DNA from: Lactococcus garvieae subsp. garvieae
GTDB lineage: Bacteria; Bacillota; Bacilli; Lactobacillales; Streptococcaceae
Length of the DNA: 64,000 nucleotides
Assembly (NCBI RefSeq): GCF_029024465.1
Contig: NZ_CP118950.1
Coordinates: 248,001-312,000 of the forward strand
Direction of reading: 5' to 3'
Shown one piece after another: positions 51,132 to 58,776 of this stretch. The first letter of the stretch is position 1. Each line of letters starts with the position of its first letter. The position numbers and the translations under genes were made by a program. The notes under the pieces are model-generated. The model did not search any database. It had not been told where the DNA came from and saw only the letters and a program-made list of their open reading frames with translations.

Positions 51132-52187
51132 ATGAAAAAACTTATTAAAGGGGCAACGCTTGCGATTCTAGTTATAACAAGCTTTGGCGCAACGCGTCAA
51201 GCCTTTGCGGCAGTGGGTGAGCAAGGCGTGGACTGGTCGCATTACAATGGCTATCAAGGGAACTTTGGTTATGCCAGCGACCAATTCTCAATTTCTCAAA
51301 TTGGGGGGACTTACGGTGGCTACTATGTGGATCAGTTGACTTATAATAGTCAGGTTCAAAATACATTGGAACAAGGTAAGCGAGCACATAGTTATATTTA
51401 TTATGAAGTGGGTAATTCGATTCCGATTGCAAAGGGGGCGCTTGACCGTTACTTGCCAAAAATTGCCACACCTAAAGGCTCTATTGTCGCTCTTGATTAT
51501 GAAAGTGGGGCGAGTGGAAGTAAGCAGGCGAACACAGATGCTATTCTTTATGGAATGCGACGTGTGAAAGAAGCAGGATATACACCAATGTATTACAGCT
51601 ACAAGCCTTACACAATAGCAAATGTGGACTACAAACGAATTATTAAAGAGTTTCCTGGATCACTTTGGATTGCGGAATATCCAAACTATGAAGTAACTCC
51701 AACTCCAAACTGGAATTTCTTCCCAAGTATGGATGATATTGGCATTTTCCAATTTACCTCAACTTATGTTGCAGGGGGATTAGACGGTAATATTGACCTT
51801 ACAGGCATCACGGATAAGGGTTATGATGGAAAAGTACCAGACCCAGCACCGACACCAAACCCAACTCCAACACCAAGCCCAAGTAAAAAAACACACATCG
51901 TTCAATATGGCGACACATTGAGCAGCATTGCTTACAATTGGGGCACAAGCTGGCAAGAATTGGCACGTCAGAACGCTTTGAGTAATCCTAACCTTATTTA
52001 TGCTGGTCAAGCAATCAGCTACTCAGGGGGCTCAAATGCGGCAGCAGGCGGAGTTTATACCGTACAATACGGAGATAACCTCTCCGTTATTGCACAACGT
52101 TTAGGAACAACTGTGCAGCACCTTGTTTCAAGTAATGGAATTCAAAACCCTAACTTGATTTATGCAGGACAAACTCTAAATTATTAA
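51132..52187 (+). CDS. Secreted endolysin: GH25 lysozyme with two LysM
   Basis: 351 residues. Sec signal peptide (1-26, cut after AFA); GH25 muramidase (about 30-220) with VDWSHYNGY and the catalytic acidic pair in ALDYESG; Pro/Thr linker (about 236-253); LysM at about 257-300 and 309-351. A signal peptide means Sec export, so the holin would only need to activate it by depolarising the membrane. RBS GAAGGAGAATTTTAGAAA. Confidence 0.93.
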   Translation: MKKLIKGATLAILVITSFGATRQAFAAVGEQGVDWSHYNGYQGNFGYASDQFSISQIGGTYGGYYVDQLTYNSQVQNTLEQGKRAHSYIYYEVGNSIPIAKGALDRYLPKIATPKGSIVALDYESGASGSKQANTDAILYGMRRVKEAGYTPMYYSYKPYTIANVDYKRIIKEFPGSLWIAEYPNYEVTPTPNWNFFPSMDDIGIFQFTSTYVAGGLDGNIDLTGITDKGYDGKVPDPAPTPNPTPTPSPSKKTHIVQYGDTLSSIAYNWGTSWQELARQNALSNPNLIYAGQAISYSGGSNAAAGGVYTVQYGDNLSVIAQRLGTTVQHLVSSNGIQNPNLIYAGQTLNY

Positions 52188-52196
52188 TATAAATTT

Positions 52197-52230
52197 ACCC
52201 CTAGCCATAACGGTTAGGGGTGTTTTTTGT
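52197..52230 (+). terminator. Late-operon terminator
   Basis: ACCCCTAGCC pairs with GGTTAGGGGT (one G-T pair), followed by TGTTTTTTG. Confidence 0.88.
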
Positions 52231-52239
52231 TGTGATCAG

Positions 52240-52325
52240 TTTACAATGTCTGAAAGAGTTGATATAATTACTTTGCCCATAAATAGGGTATTCATCTAAG
52301 GCGCCTGCTTTATGTAGGCGTTTTA
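52240..52325 (+). ncRNA. Short RNA unit 1
   Basis: TTTACA (52240-52245), 17 bp, extended -10 TGATATAAT (ends 52268). RNA of about 50 nt ending in CGCCTGC/GTAGGCG plus TTTT. No ORF. Confidence 0.7.
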
Positions 52326-52365
52326 ATATTTGTCCCTTATATTATTAGGTGCACTATATGCGATT

Positions 52366-52438
52366 TGTTATAATATGACTATAGACCTTAAGCCTCCGTG
52401 ACCCTCGCCATTGTGTTCACTTTAGGAGGTTTTTTTAT
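52366..52438 (+). ncRNA. Short RNA unit 2
   Basis: TG-T-TATAAT at 52366-52374; RNA of about 55 nt ending in a CCTCC...GGAGG hairpin with inner GTGA/TCAC pairing and T7. Confidence 0.65.
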
Positions 52439-52451
52439 TTTACATTATCGC

Positions 52452-52621
52452 TTGCCAAAGTTTAATTATTTCTGGTATACTGATGCATATAAGCGAATTT
52501 CTTTTTATTTCTTTCTAAACAAATTCTCTATTTTAAAAGATGTGGACTTATATAAATACTCATTTTAGACCAAATCATGAGTAAATACCCCTTTCGCGCC
52601 TGTGTTTGTGCAGGCGCTTTA
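52452..52621 (+). ncRNA. Short RNA unit 3
   Basis: TTGCCA (52452-52457), 18 bp, TATACT (52476-52481, TG-extended). RNA of about 130 nt: hairpin ACTCAT/ATGAGT (52558-52582) whose loop shows GACCAAATC, then terminator GCGCCTG/CAGGCGC and a weak T run. Confidence 0.65.
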
Positions 52622-52624
52622 ATG

Positions 52625-52713
52625 TGCTATAATAAATGTATCAGGCATAAACCATTTACCAGAATTACATATGCCTGAGGAGAACTCCCTTATAAGGTCT
52701 GAGGGAGTTTTAT
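52625..52713 (+). ncRNA. Short RNA unit 4
   Basis: TG-C-TATAAT at 52625-52633; RNA of about 72 nt with the perfect hairpin TCAGGCAT/ATGCCTGA (52641-52678) and the perfect terminator AACTCCCT/AGGGAGTT (52683-52709). Confidence 0.75.
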
Positions 52714-52794
52714 GCTATAATAGATATGGCAAAAATAAAACAGTTTATAGTCTTTTGATCTATTAGTCCACGTCTTGCCAACGTGGCTTTTTTT
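52713..52794 (+). ncRNA. Short RNA unit 5
   Basis: TG-C-TATAAT at 52713-52721, starting in the U tract of unit 4. RNA of about 65 nt ending in CCACGT/ACGTGG plus CTTTTTTTG. Confidence 0.7.
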
Positions 52795-52876
52795 GATATA
52801 ATAATATTAGCTTCGTTTTGACCAAATCAGAAGCCATCTTTTTCTAAACACTTGCATTAAGCAGGTGTTTTTTTGT
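52794..52876 (+). ncRNA. Short RNA unit 6
   Basis: TG-A-TATAAT at 52794-52802, starting in the U tract of unit 5. RNA of about 65 nt: hairpin GCTTC/GAAGC with GACCAAATCA in its loop, then terminator AACACTTGC/GCAGGTGTT plus T7. Confidence 0.7.
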
Positions 52877-52885
52877 TTTTCTTAG

Positions 52886-52922
52886 CTCCCGGTTCCGTGA
52901 CGGGGAGTTTTTTTGCTATAAT
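52886..52922 (+). promoter_or_regulatory. Terminator then extended -10 promoter of the Kiwa-like operon
   Basis: CTCCC/GGGAG hairpin with T7 (52886-52914), running straight into TG-C-TATAAT (52914-52922). The gene starts 25 bp later with a normal RBS. Confidence 0.75.
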
Positions 52923-52947
52923 TGAAGTACTAGAGAGGTAGGATAAA

Positions 52948-53952
52948 ATGGTAAAGCAAGAAGAAATTATTGAAGAATTAAAACCTATTAGAATGGCATT
53001 GCATGGCGATTTAAGTTATGAGGTGAATTTCTACTTTGAATATACGGATAGTGGAAAAACGATTGATGATTTCAGATATGCCTTGGCAACTACTGATGAA
53101 AAAACACGGAAATCTATGTTGGAAAGATTGAGTGCAACTTTTTCAGAAAGTGCTATTTCCCAGTATAATCTTAATGAATTTGATATTCTTCGTAATGATG
53201 AGAACACATTTTACTATATTGACAAAGATAAATTTGATAATGCTAAAAAAGTGATAGAAAATCTAGAATCAGAAGCTTTTACTCCGGAAGATGATTTATC
53301 CGTTCTTGGCTCAAATCTCTCAAAAGTAAAGGGAGCTATTGTTGAGATAAAAATAAAAGGTACACTCCCATTTTATTTATTTACAAAAGTAGAAACTTTT
53401 AACGGATTCAAAAAAGGAAAATATCCGCTTTCTTTAGGAAATATTGATAAGAATGGAGTTAGAGACTTGACAGATTCTAAAACAATATTTGGTATTAGAG
53501 ATTATATTGGTTTCTACTATCATAATGGACACTTTATCATAAATTCCAAAGTTGATGCGGAGCGAATGTTATTCTTATCAAGTGAGTATAAAAAGCGAGC
53601 ACTTGAGACAGTATCGGACCTCATCCAATTTAGATCAGTACTTGTAAATATTGAAACTTTGAAAGACAGTTTGGGTGGCAAAGGTGGTCATGTTTTGTCA
53701 AGGATGTTAATGCGAGTTTCCGTTGAAAGTCTCAAGGAAAAATTTAAGACAGCAGAAGCTAAGAAAAAGGCTCTAGATGATTTACAGGAGATTGTAAGTG
53801 ATGAACGATTTGTAGATGATTTTGGCGAGATTGAAATAAATCTTGATTCTCTAGAAATTAGATATACAGAAGAAAATAAATTCCAATTTGTATCATTGAT
53901 AACTGATAGAGCAGCAGAGACTTTATTTTTAGGGAAAAAGGTGATGGATTAA
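52948..53952 (+). CDS. KwaB-like DUF4868 protein
   Basis: 334 residues, no signal or membrane segment. The middle and end resemble DUF4868, the KwaB domain: an AIVEIKIKG...YLFTKV strand pair (about 128-150), then DYIGFYYHNGHFIINSKVDAERMLFLSSEYKKRA (about 185-220; the pattern of a self-description strand, a turn and a helix typical of the family). In Kiwa, KwaB acts with the membrane protein KwaA after phage DNA entry. Here the membrane gene follows instead of precedes. The AT-rich composition differs from the late genes. RBS AGAGGTAGGATAAA. Assignment by pattern, not search. Confidence 0.6.
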   Translation: MVKQEEIIEELKPIRMALHGDLSYEVNFYFEYTDSGKTIDDFRYALATTDEKTRKSMLERLSATFSESAISQYNLNEFDILRNDENTFYYIDKDKFDNAKKVIENLESEAFTPEDDLSVLGSNLSKVKGAIVEIKIKGTLPFYLFTKVETFNGFKKGKYPLSLGNIDKNGVRDLTDSKTIFGIRDYIGFYYHNGHFIINSKVDAERMLFLSSEYKKRALETVSDLIQFRSVLVNIETLKDSLGGKGGHVLSRMLMRVSVESLKEKFKTAEAKKKALDDLQEIVSDERFVDDFGEIEINLDSLEIRYTEENKFQFVSLITDRAAETLFLGKKVMD

Positions 53953-53953
53953 A

Positions 53954-54622
53954 ATGTGGATTTATGTGATGAGTTTGTTTGTTTTTCTATTTGCAATGAT
54001 TCAAATTTTATCTTGGAAAATTTCATTATTCTTCGTTTCATTTTCTCCACTATTTGTGATTTTATCTATTAAAGCATTTTTAGAATTATATTCAAAAAAT
54101 ATCGAGAATAAAAAGTTATCGGAAGAAATAGTCAATATTGTAATTAAATATTTTGTGGAACTTTCTCAAAATTTCTTCTGGCTTGTTGTTCTAATCCTAT
54201 CTATTATGCCTCCTGTCATATTTTTGATACGGATGGGAATATCAATTGTCAGAAAAGGGAATCAGGTTAGCCTTGAAATTAGTGAGCCTTCTCAATTGGA
54301 TGATGGAATAGTGAGTTATGTGATGACTTATATTGTTCCGCTCACTTCTTTAAGTTTTAGTGCAAGCCTTTCAGAATACATAAGCAATATACTATTATTT
54401 TTGATTATCATGGTGTTGTATGTTCGCATGAATTTGGTTTATCTGAACCCTGTTTTAATAATTCTTGGTTTTAACATCTTCAAGGCTACAATAAATGGAA
54501 GTGAGCGTTATATATTAACGAGAAATAGTTTTCCGCAATTTGGAAGTCTTTCAAAAAGAACAAGTGTGGCAATGCTAAAATTGAATAACAACTTTTACTT
54601 TATTCGAAAAATACATGAGTGA
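53954..54622 (+). CDS. Membrane partner of the KwaB-like protein
   Basis: 222 residues with about four or five hydrophobic segments (about 3-22, 24-45, 74-95, 110-140 weak, 145-178). It starts one base after the KwaB-like stop, so the two are co-translated. The segment YVRMNLVYLNPVLIILGFNI gives a distinctive membrane-edge motif. It would occupy the KwaA role; I cannot show sequence homology to KwaA. The start lacks a separate strong RBS (AAAAAGGTGATGGATTAAA). Confidence 0.6.
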   Translation: MWIYVMSLFVFLFAMIQILSWKISLFFVSFSPLFVILSIKAFLELYSKNIENKKLSEEIVNIVIKYFVELSQNFFWLVVLILSIMPPVIFLIRMGISIVRKGNQVSLEISEPSQLDDGIVSYVMTYIVPLTSLSFSASLSEYISNILLFLIIMVLYVRMNLVYLNPVLIILGFNIFKATINGSERYILTRNSFPQFGSLSKRTSVAMLKLNNNFYFIRKIHE

Positions 54623-54666
54623 ATATCTGTCAGCTCAAGGCGACTTTTTGTTAAATTATCAAAATA

Positions 54667-54724
54667 TGCTACAATAAATATCTGTTCTTAATAGGTGAAT
54701 CTCTATGATAATAGAGATTTTTGT
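54667..54724 (+). ncRNA. Short RNA unit 7 (downstream of the operon)
   Basis: TG-C-TACAAT at 54667-54675, about 20 nt, then the perfect terminator AATCTCTAT/ATAGAGATT (54698-54719) plus TTTTG. Same design as the upstream units. Confidence 0.6.
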
Positions 54725-54787
54725 GTTATACCCTAAGTACATAATCTCATAATTTCAATTTCCCCCTGCGCTCGTAGGGATTTTTTA
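54724..54787 (+). ncRNA. Short RNA unit 8 (weak)
   Basis: TG-T-TATACC in the U tract of unit 7, about 35 nt, then CCCT/AGGG with a GCGCTCGT loop and T6. Confidence 0.45.
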
Positions 54788-54788
54788 G

Positions 54789-54809
54789 TGGGCAAAAAAT
54801 GGGCAAAAA
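54789..54809. promoter_or_regulatory. Right arm-type integrase sites (inferred)
   Basis: TGGGCAAAAA at 54789-54798 and 54800-54809, identical to one of the repeats next to attL. Confidence 0.6.
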
Positions 54810-54921
54810 GTACGTAAAGTTACGAAATTGTATGTGAAATATATTTTTGATATATTACGTAAAAGCACAGTATTATCGGTTTTTGTGCATAATATGTATA
54901 CTAGTGTAACGAGGGTATTAA

Positions 54922-54938
54922 ATGGGTGGCATGATGTA
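54922..54938 (+). repeat. attR core
   Basis: 17 bp identical to 18674-18690. It restores the coding sequence for the end of GroEL, followed here by an A giving TAA. Confidence 0.92.
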
Positions 54939-54944
54939 AAAATA

Positions 54945-54970
54945 AAAAAGACACGAGCTCGTGTCTTTTT
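54945..54970 (+). terminator. Original groEL terminator, stranded beyond attR
   Basis: AAAAAGACACGAG and CTCGTGTCTTTTT form a perfect palindrome, T-rich on both strands. It now ends only walJ transcripts from the minus strand, plus any phage read-through. Confidence 0.88.
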
Positions 54971-54989
54971 TTATTGCTGTAAATACTGT

Positions 54990-55802
54990 CTAAATATCAT
55001 AGAGTTTACTTGCATGCTCGTGGCTGGTATCAATAATGTGAACGTCACGTTTAGTATCCACATCATGCTGCGCCAGAAAGCCGTCCATGGTCATATGCGC
55101 AAGCTCTTGGATATTATTATTCAGGCTAAGGTGACCCAGGAAGATACGCTTTGTTTTATTTCCTAAAACATTAAAAGCAGCTTCGGCACCGTCTTCGTTA
55201 GATAAATGGCCTTGGTCGCTGAGAATACGTTGTTTTGTTTTCCAAGGGTACCCCCCCATGCGGAGGATCTCAATATCATGATTACTTTCCATAAGGTAGC
55301 CGTCGGCATTTTCGATTGTACCGCGCATACGGTCACTTACATAGCCGGTATCTGTAAGTAATACAAAGGATTTGTTATCCTTCATAAAACGATAAAATTG
55401 GGGTGCGATAGCATCATGGCTCACACCAAAACTTTCGACATCGATATCACCAAAAGTTTTAGTTTTGCCCATTTCAAAGATATGTTTTTGTTCAGTCGCA
55501 ATTTTTCCTAGTGAGTTTTTACTCTCTAGTTCTTGCCAGGTTAACTCATTGGCGTAAAGTTGAATGCCATGTTTTCGGGCAAGAACACCAATTCCTTTGA
55601 TATGGTCGCTGTGCTCATGAGTAATCAGGAGTGCATCGACATCTTTGATGTCTCGGTCAATCTCTCCTAATAAACTCTCGATTTTTTTTCCAGATAATCC
55701 AGCATCCACAAGAATTTTCTTTTCAGGAGTTTCCAAATAAAAAGAATTTCCAGTGCTTCCGGATGCTAAAATTGAATATTTAAATGCTGATTCAGTGCTC
55801 AT
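54990..55802 (-). CDS. walJ: WalJ/YycJ metallo-hydrolase
   Basis: 270 residues of the metallo-beta-lactamase fold: THEHSDH (about 60-66), LLTDTGY and GHLSLNN. Third gene of the walRKJ operon, linked to cell-wall control and replication-related mutation rates in Firmicutes. Its ATG overlaps the walK stop by 4 nt. Confidence 0.93.
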   Translation of the reverse strand: MSTESAFKYSILASGSTGNSFYLETPEKKILVDAGLSGKKIESLLGEIDRDIKDVDALLITHEHSDHIKGIGVLARKHGIQLYANELTWQELESKNSLGKIATEQKHIFEMGKTKTFGDIDVESFGVSHDAIAPQFYRFMKDNKSFVLLTDTGYVSDRMRGTIENADGYLMESNHDIEILRMGGYPWKTKQRILSDQGHLSNEDGAEAAFNVLGNKTKRIFLGHLSLNNNIQELAHMTMDGFLAQHDVDTKRDVHIIDTSHEHASKLYDI

Positions 55803-57217
55803 TCAGCAAAATCCTCCCAGTCGTTATTTTCTTGATTAATTTCATCACTGTAAGGGAAAGACAGGGTGAAAGTTGAACCAGTTTTACCATCAGAAGTGAC
55901 TACTATATCACCTTTGTGGAGTTTCATAATATCATAGGCAATAGATAACCCTAAGCCCGTACCGCCGATTTGGCTATTTCTTGAAGCATTATCGACACGA
56001 TAAAAACGGTCAAAAACTTTGGCTAAAGCAGGTTTTGGAATTCCTATGCCTTGATCGGCAATAGAAGTAAATGCTTTGTTGTCTTCACACCAAACGCTTA
56101 CGGTAATTGTTCCTCCTTTTGGAGAGTACTTAAAGGCATTATTGATGATATTGTCAATAACCTGCGAAAGCTTATCGGTATCGATTTCAAGCCAAATCTC
56201 TTGTTGAGGTATTTGACGAATAATTCTAAAGTTAGTGTAATTTTTTTCGATGATTTGATCAAAACGATCCAGGATATAGTTGATAAAGTCGACGTAGTTG
56301 ATAATTTCAGTGTGAAGTTTAACCTTATCTTGATCCATACGAGAGAGTTCCAAAAGCTCCCCGATCATTCGAATCATTCGATCTGTTTCGTTAAGCGAAA
56401 CGTCCACGAAGTGACTGGCAACTTCGGTGTCAGCCAGTGCTCCATCATTGAGCGCTTCTAAGTAGGCTTTGACAGAAGTTAGCGGTGTACGCAACTCATG
56501 CGAGACATTGGACACAAAAAGTCGGCGATCTCTTTCTGTTTTTTCTTGTTCTGTTGTATCATGCAAGACAGCAATAATCCCAGAAATATACCCAGATTCA
56601 CTGCGGAAGAGCATAAAGTTTACGCGAAGAATAACAGCCGTGTCTTCAGAATTGATGGCATTGAGTGTGAGTTCAGGCTCTTTTTGTAGTAAATCATGAA
56701 AAGAATATTTGTCGGAGATATTTAGAACATCAATCAAATCTTTACCAATGATTGCCTCGCTTGATTGATCAAGTAGATTCAGTGCTGCGTGATTAGCAAG
56801 ATTTATCTTCCCGTGCCTATCCGTGGTGATGACCCCATCGGCAAGATAGGTCAAGATACTCTCTAGTTGGTTACGCTGGTTTTCTAAATGTTCTTGCCGA
56901 TCCTCAATTTCATGTCCAAGTAATAACAATTTATTATAAGCTACTGAAAGCTCATTATTTTCCTTAGAAATTTGGCGGTTTTCATAGTTATTATTTAAAA
57001 AATTGTCCACCTGATGAGAGATCTTATTGGCCGTTTGCGCCAAGCGACTGAGATACCAAATAAGAAGACTTAAGGTAATCAGATAAAAGATGAAAAACTG
57101 TAAGAGCGCAGTAGTGTGTGTAAGGAAGTAAGGACTATTTACTATCTCAAAAATGCCAAAAAGAAGTAGATGAATCACTACTCCTTTAAGTACTATTGAA
57201 TTAAAAAATTTATTCAT
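55799..57217 (-). CDS. walK: Sensor histidine kinase WalK
   Basis: 472 residues. Two membrane segments (about 10-30, 37-57) with only a tiny outside loop, then a HAMP-like helix, PAS domain (about 110-215), HisKA with SHELRTPL (phospho-His), and HATPase boxes NIINNAFKYSP, DQGIGIP and GGTGLGLSIAYDI. Senses the wall-synthesis state and phosphorylates WalR. Lacks the large extracellular domain of the Bacillus protein. Overlaps walR by 8 nt. Confidence 0.95.
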   Translation of the reverse strand: MNKFFNSIVLKGVVIHLLLFGIFEIVNSPYFLTHTTALLQFFIFYLITLSLLIWYLSRLAQTANKISHQVDNFLNNNYENRQISKENNELSVAYNKLLLLGHEIEDRQEHLENQRNQLESILTYLADGVITTDRHGKINLANHAALNLLDQSSEAIIGKDLIDVLNISDKYSFHDLLQKEPELTLNAINSEDTAVILRVNFMLFRSESGYISGIIAVLHDTTEQEKTERDRRLFVSNVSHELRTPLTSVKAYLEALNDGALADTEVASHFVDVSLNETDRMIRMIGELLELSRMDQDKVKLHTEIINYVDFINYILDRFDQIIEKNYTNFRIIRQIPQQEIWLEIDTDKLSQVIDNIINNAFKYSPKGGTITVSVWCEDNKAFTSIADQGIGIPKPALAKVFDRFYRVDNASRNSQIGGTGLGLSIAYDIMKLHKGDIVVTSDGKTGSTFTLSFPYSDEINQENNDWEDFAE

Positions 57218-57911
57218 GAGGTTCGCTCATATAGTATCCAACACCACGACGTGTAGATACGTATTGAGGGCGGCTTGGAGTATCTTCAACTTTTTCGCGA
57301 AGACGACGAACTGTGACGTCAACAGTACGAACATCACCGAAGTAATCGTAGCCCCAAACAGTTTCAAGCAATGTTTCACGTGTGATAACTTCACCGAGAT
57401 GTTGTGCAAGATAATAGAGCAATTCAAATTCGCGGTGTGTCAAGTCAAGCTGTGTTTCATTTTTATATGCGGCATAATGTGTCGGGTTGATACGTAAGTT
57501 ACCAATTACCAATTCTTTTTTAGAATCTTTTGGTTGTTCAACAGGAACATTTGTCATGCGGCGTAAATTTGATTTAATACGAGCAAGTAATTCACGGTTT
57601 GAAAATGGTTTTGTGATGTAATCATCTGCACCGAGTTCAAGGCCGATAACTTTATCAAACTCTGTATCTTTGGCAGAAACCATCAAAATAGGGACTTCAG
57701 AAGTTTTACGAATTTGACGTGTAACTTCAAGACCATCAATTTTTGGAAGCATCAAATCAAGATAGATAAGATCGGGTTTTTCTGATTCAAAGAGTTCAAG
57801 AGCTTCTTCACCATCAAAAGCAGTGACTACTTCATACCCTTCTTTGACGAGGTTAAATTTTACAATATCAGAAATTGGTTTTTCGTCGTCAACAACAAGA
57901 ATTTTTTTCAT
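57210..57911 (-). CDS. walR: Response regulator WalR
   Basis: 233 residues, OmpR family. Receiver (about 1-120) with VVDDE, phospho-Asp in IYLDLMLP and Lys in TKPF; winged-helix DNA-binding domain (about 130-230) ending VSTRRGVGYYM. Controls peptidoglycan hydrolase genes. RBS AAAGGATTATC. Confidence 0.97.
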   Translation of the reverse strand: MKKILVVDDEKPISDIVKFNLVKEGYEVVTAFDGEEALELFESEKPDLIYLDLMLPKIDGLEVTRQIRKTSEVPILMVSAKDTEFDKVIGLELGADDYITKPFSNRELLARIKSNLRRMTNVPVEQPKDSKKELVIGNLRINPTHYAAYKNETQLDLTHREFELLYYLAQHLGEVITRETLLETVWGYDYFGDVRTVDVTVRRLREKVEDTPSRPQYVSTRRGVGYYMSEPHE

Positions 57912-57956
57912 GATAATCCTTTCGCTTAGATGTGTATAATATTAATTGCTTTTCTC

Positions 57957-57985
57957 ATTATACAATTATTACAGTAGTATAGCAA
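57957..57985 (-). promoter_or_regulatory. walRKJ promoter
   Basis: On the minus strand TTGCTA (57985-57980), 17 bp, TATAAT (57962-57957). Confidence 0.7.
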
Positions 57986-58105
57986 GGTAAAGCCTTCCAT
58001 AATATAGAGTTTTTACAAAAGTGAAATCATTTGTAAAATAAGAAACTTATATAGTAAACAATATTTATAAAAGAACTTTTTTCCCATATTTTTTCTTTTT
58101 ATTTT

Positions 58106-58121
58106 TGCTATAATAGAAGAT
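58106..58121 (+). promoter_or_regulatory. Extended -10 promoter giving a probably leaderless tmk mRNA
   Basis: TG-C-TATAAT at 58106-58114, then 7 nt, then the ATG at 58122, with no usable RBS. Confidence 0.7.
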
Positions 58122-58751
58122 ATGAATGGAATATTAATTAGTTTGGAAGGGCCAGATGGGGCCGGTAAAACGACTGTTTTACAAAGAATTCTTCCAGAAT
58201 TAGAAAAATCGTCTTATAAAATCCTTTCGACACGTGAACCTGGTGGCGTGCGTGTTGCAGAAGAGATTCGAAATATAATTTTAAGCACAGAAAATACAGA
58301 AATTGACAGTAAGACAGAGCTGATGCTGTTTGCTGCGGCACGTCGCCTACATATGCAAACAAAAATGCTTCCCGCACTTGCTGCAGGAGAAATGGTAATT
58401 GTTGACCGTTTCATTGATTCGTCGGTGGCTTATCAAGGTTACGGACGTGAACTTGGTGTTGAACCTGTAAACTGGCTTAACGAATTTGCAACAGACGGTC
58501 TTAAACCAGATTTGACATTATATTTCGATATTGATACAGATGTTGCACTTGAACGAATTATGAAAAATAGAGCGGATGAAGTCAATAGACTTGATTTAGA
58601 ACGTGCCGAAATGCATCGTAAAGTCAGACAGGGTTACTTAGAAATAGTGAAGCAGGAGCCTGAGCGCTTTGTCACTATTGATGCCAGTCAAGAACTTGAC
58701 AAAGTTGTTGCAGACACGTTAACAGTCATCAAAAAGAAATTTTGTTTGTAA
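58122..58751 (+). CDS. tmk: Thymidylate kinase
   Basis: 209 residues. P-loop GPDGAGKTT (about 10-18), DRFIDSSVAYQG, and the lid region. Phosphorylates dTMP to dTDP. First gene of the tmk-holB-ricT-yabA-rsmI cluster. Confidence 0.97.
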   Translation: MNGILISLEGPDGAGKTTVLQRILPELEKSSYKILSTREPGGVRVAEEIRNIILSTENTEIDSKTELMLFAAARRLHMQTKMLPALAAGEMVIVDRFIDSSVAYQGYGRELGVEPVNWLNEFATDGLKPDLTLYFDIDTDVALERIMKNRADEVNRLDLERAEMHRKVRQGYLEIVKQEPERFVTIDASQELDKVVADTLTVIKKKFCL

Positions 58752-58776
58752 TAAAATTTCAAACTAAGGAGTTTTC

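Noticed and set aside
52231-52922. CRISPR array
   Set aside because: Hairpins and promoters repeat in design but there are no regularly spaced identical repeats and no cas genes.
52231-53952. Retron or AbiF-type RNA-protein system
   Set aside because: No reverse transcriptase and no Abi_2 domain in the neighbouring proteins.
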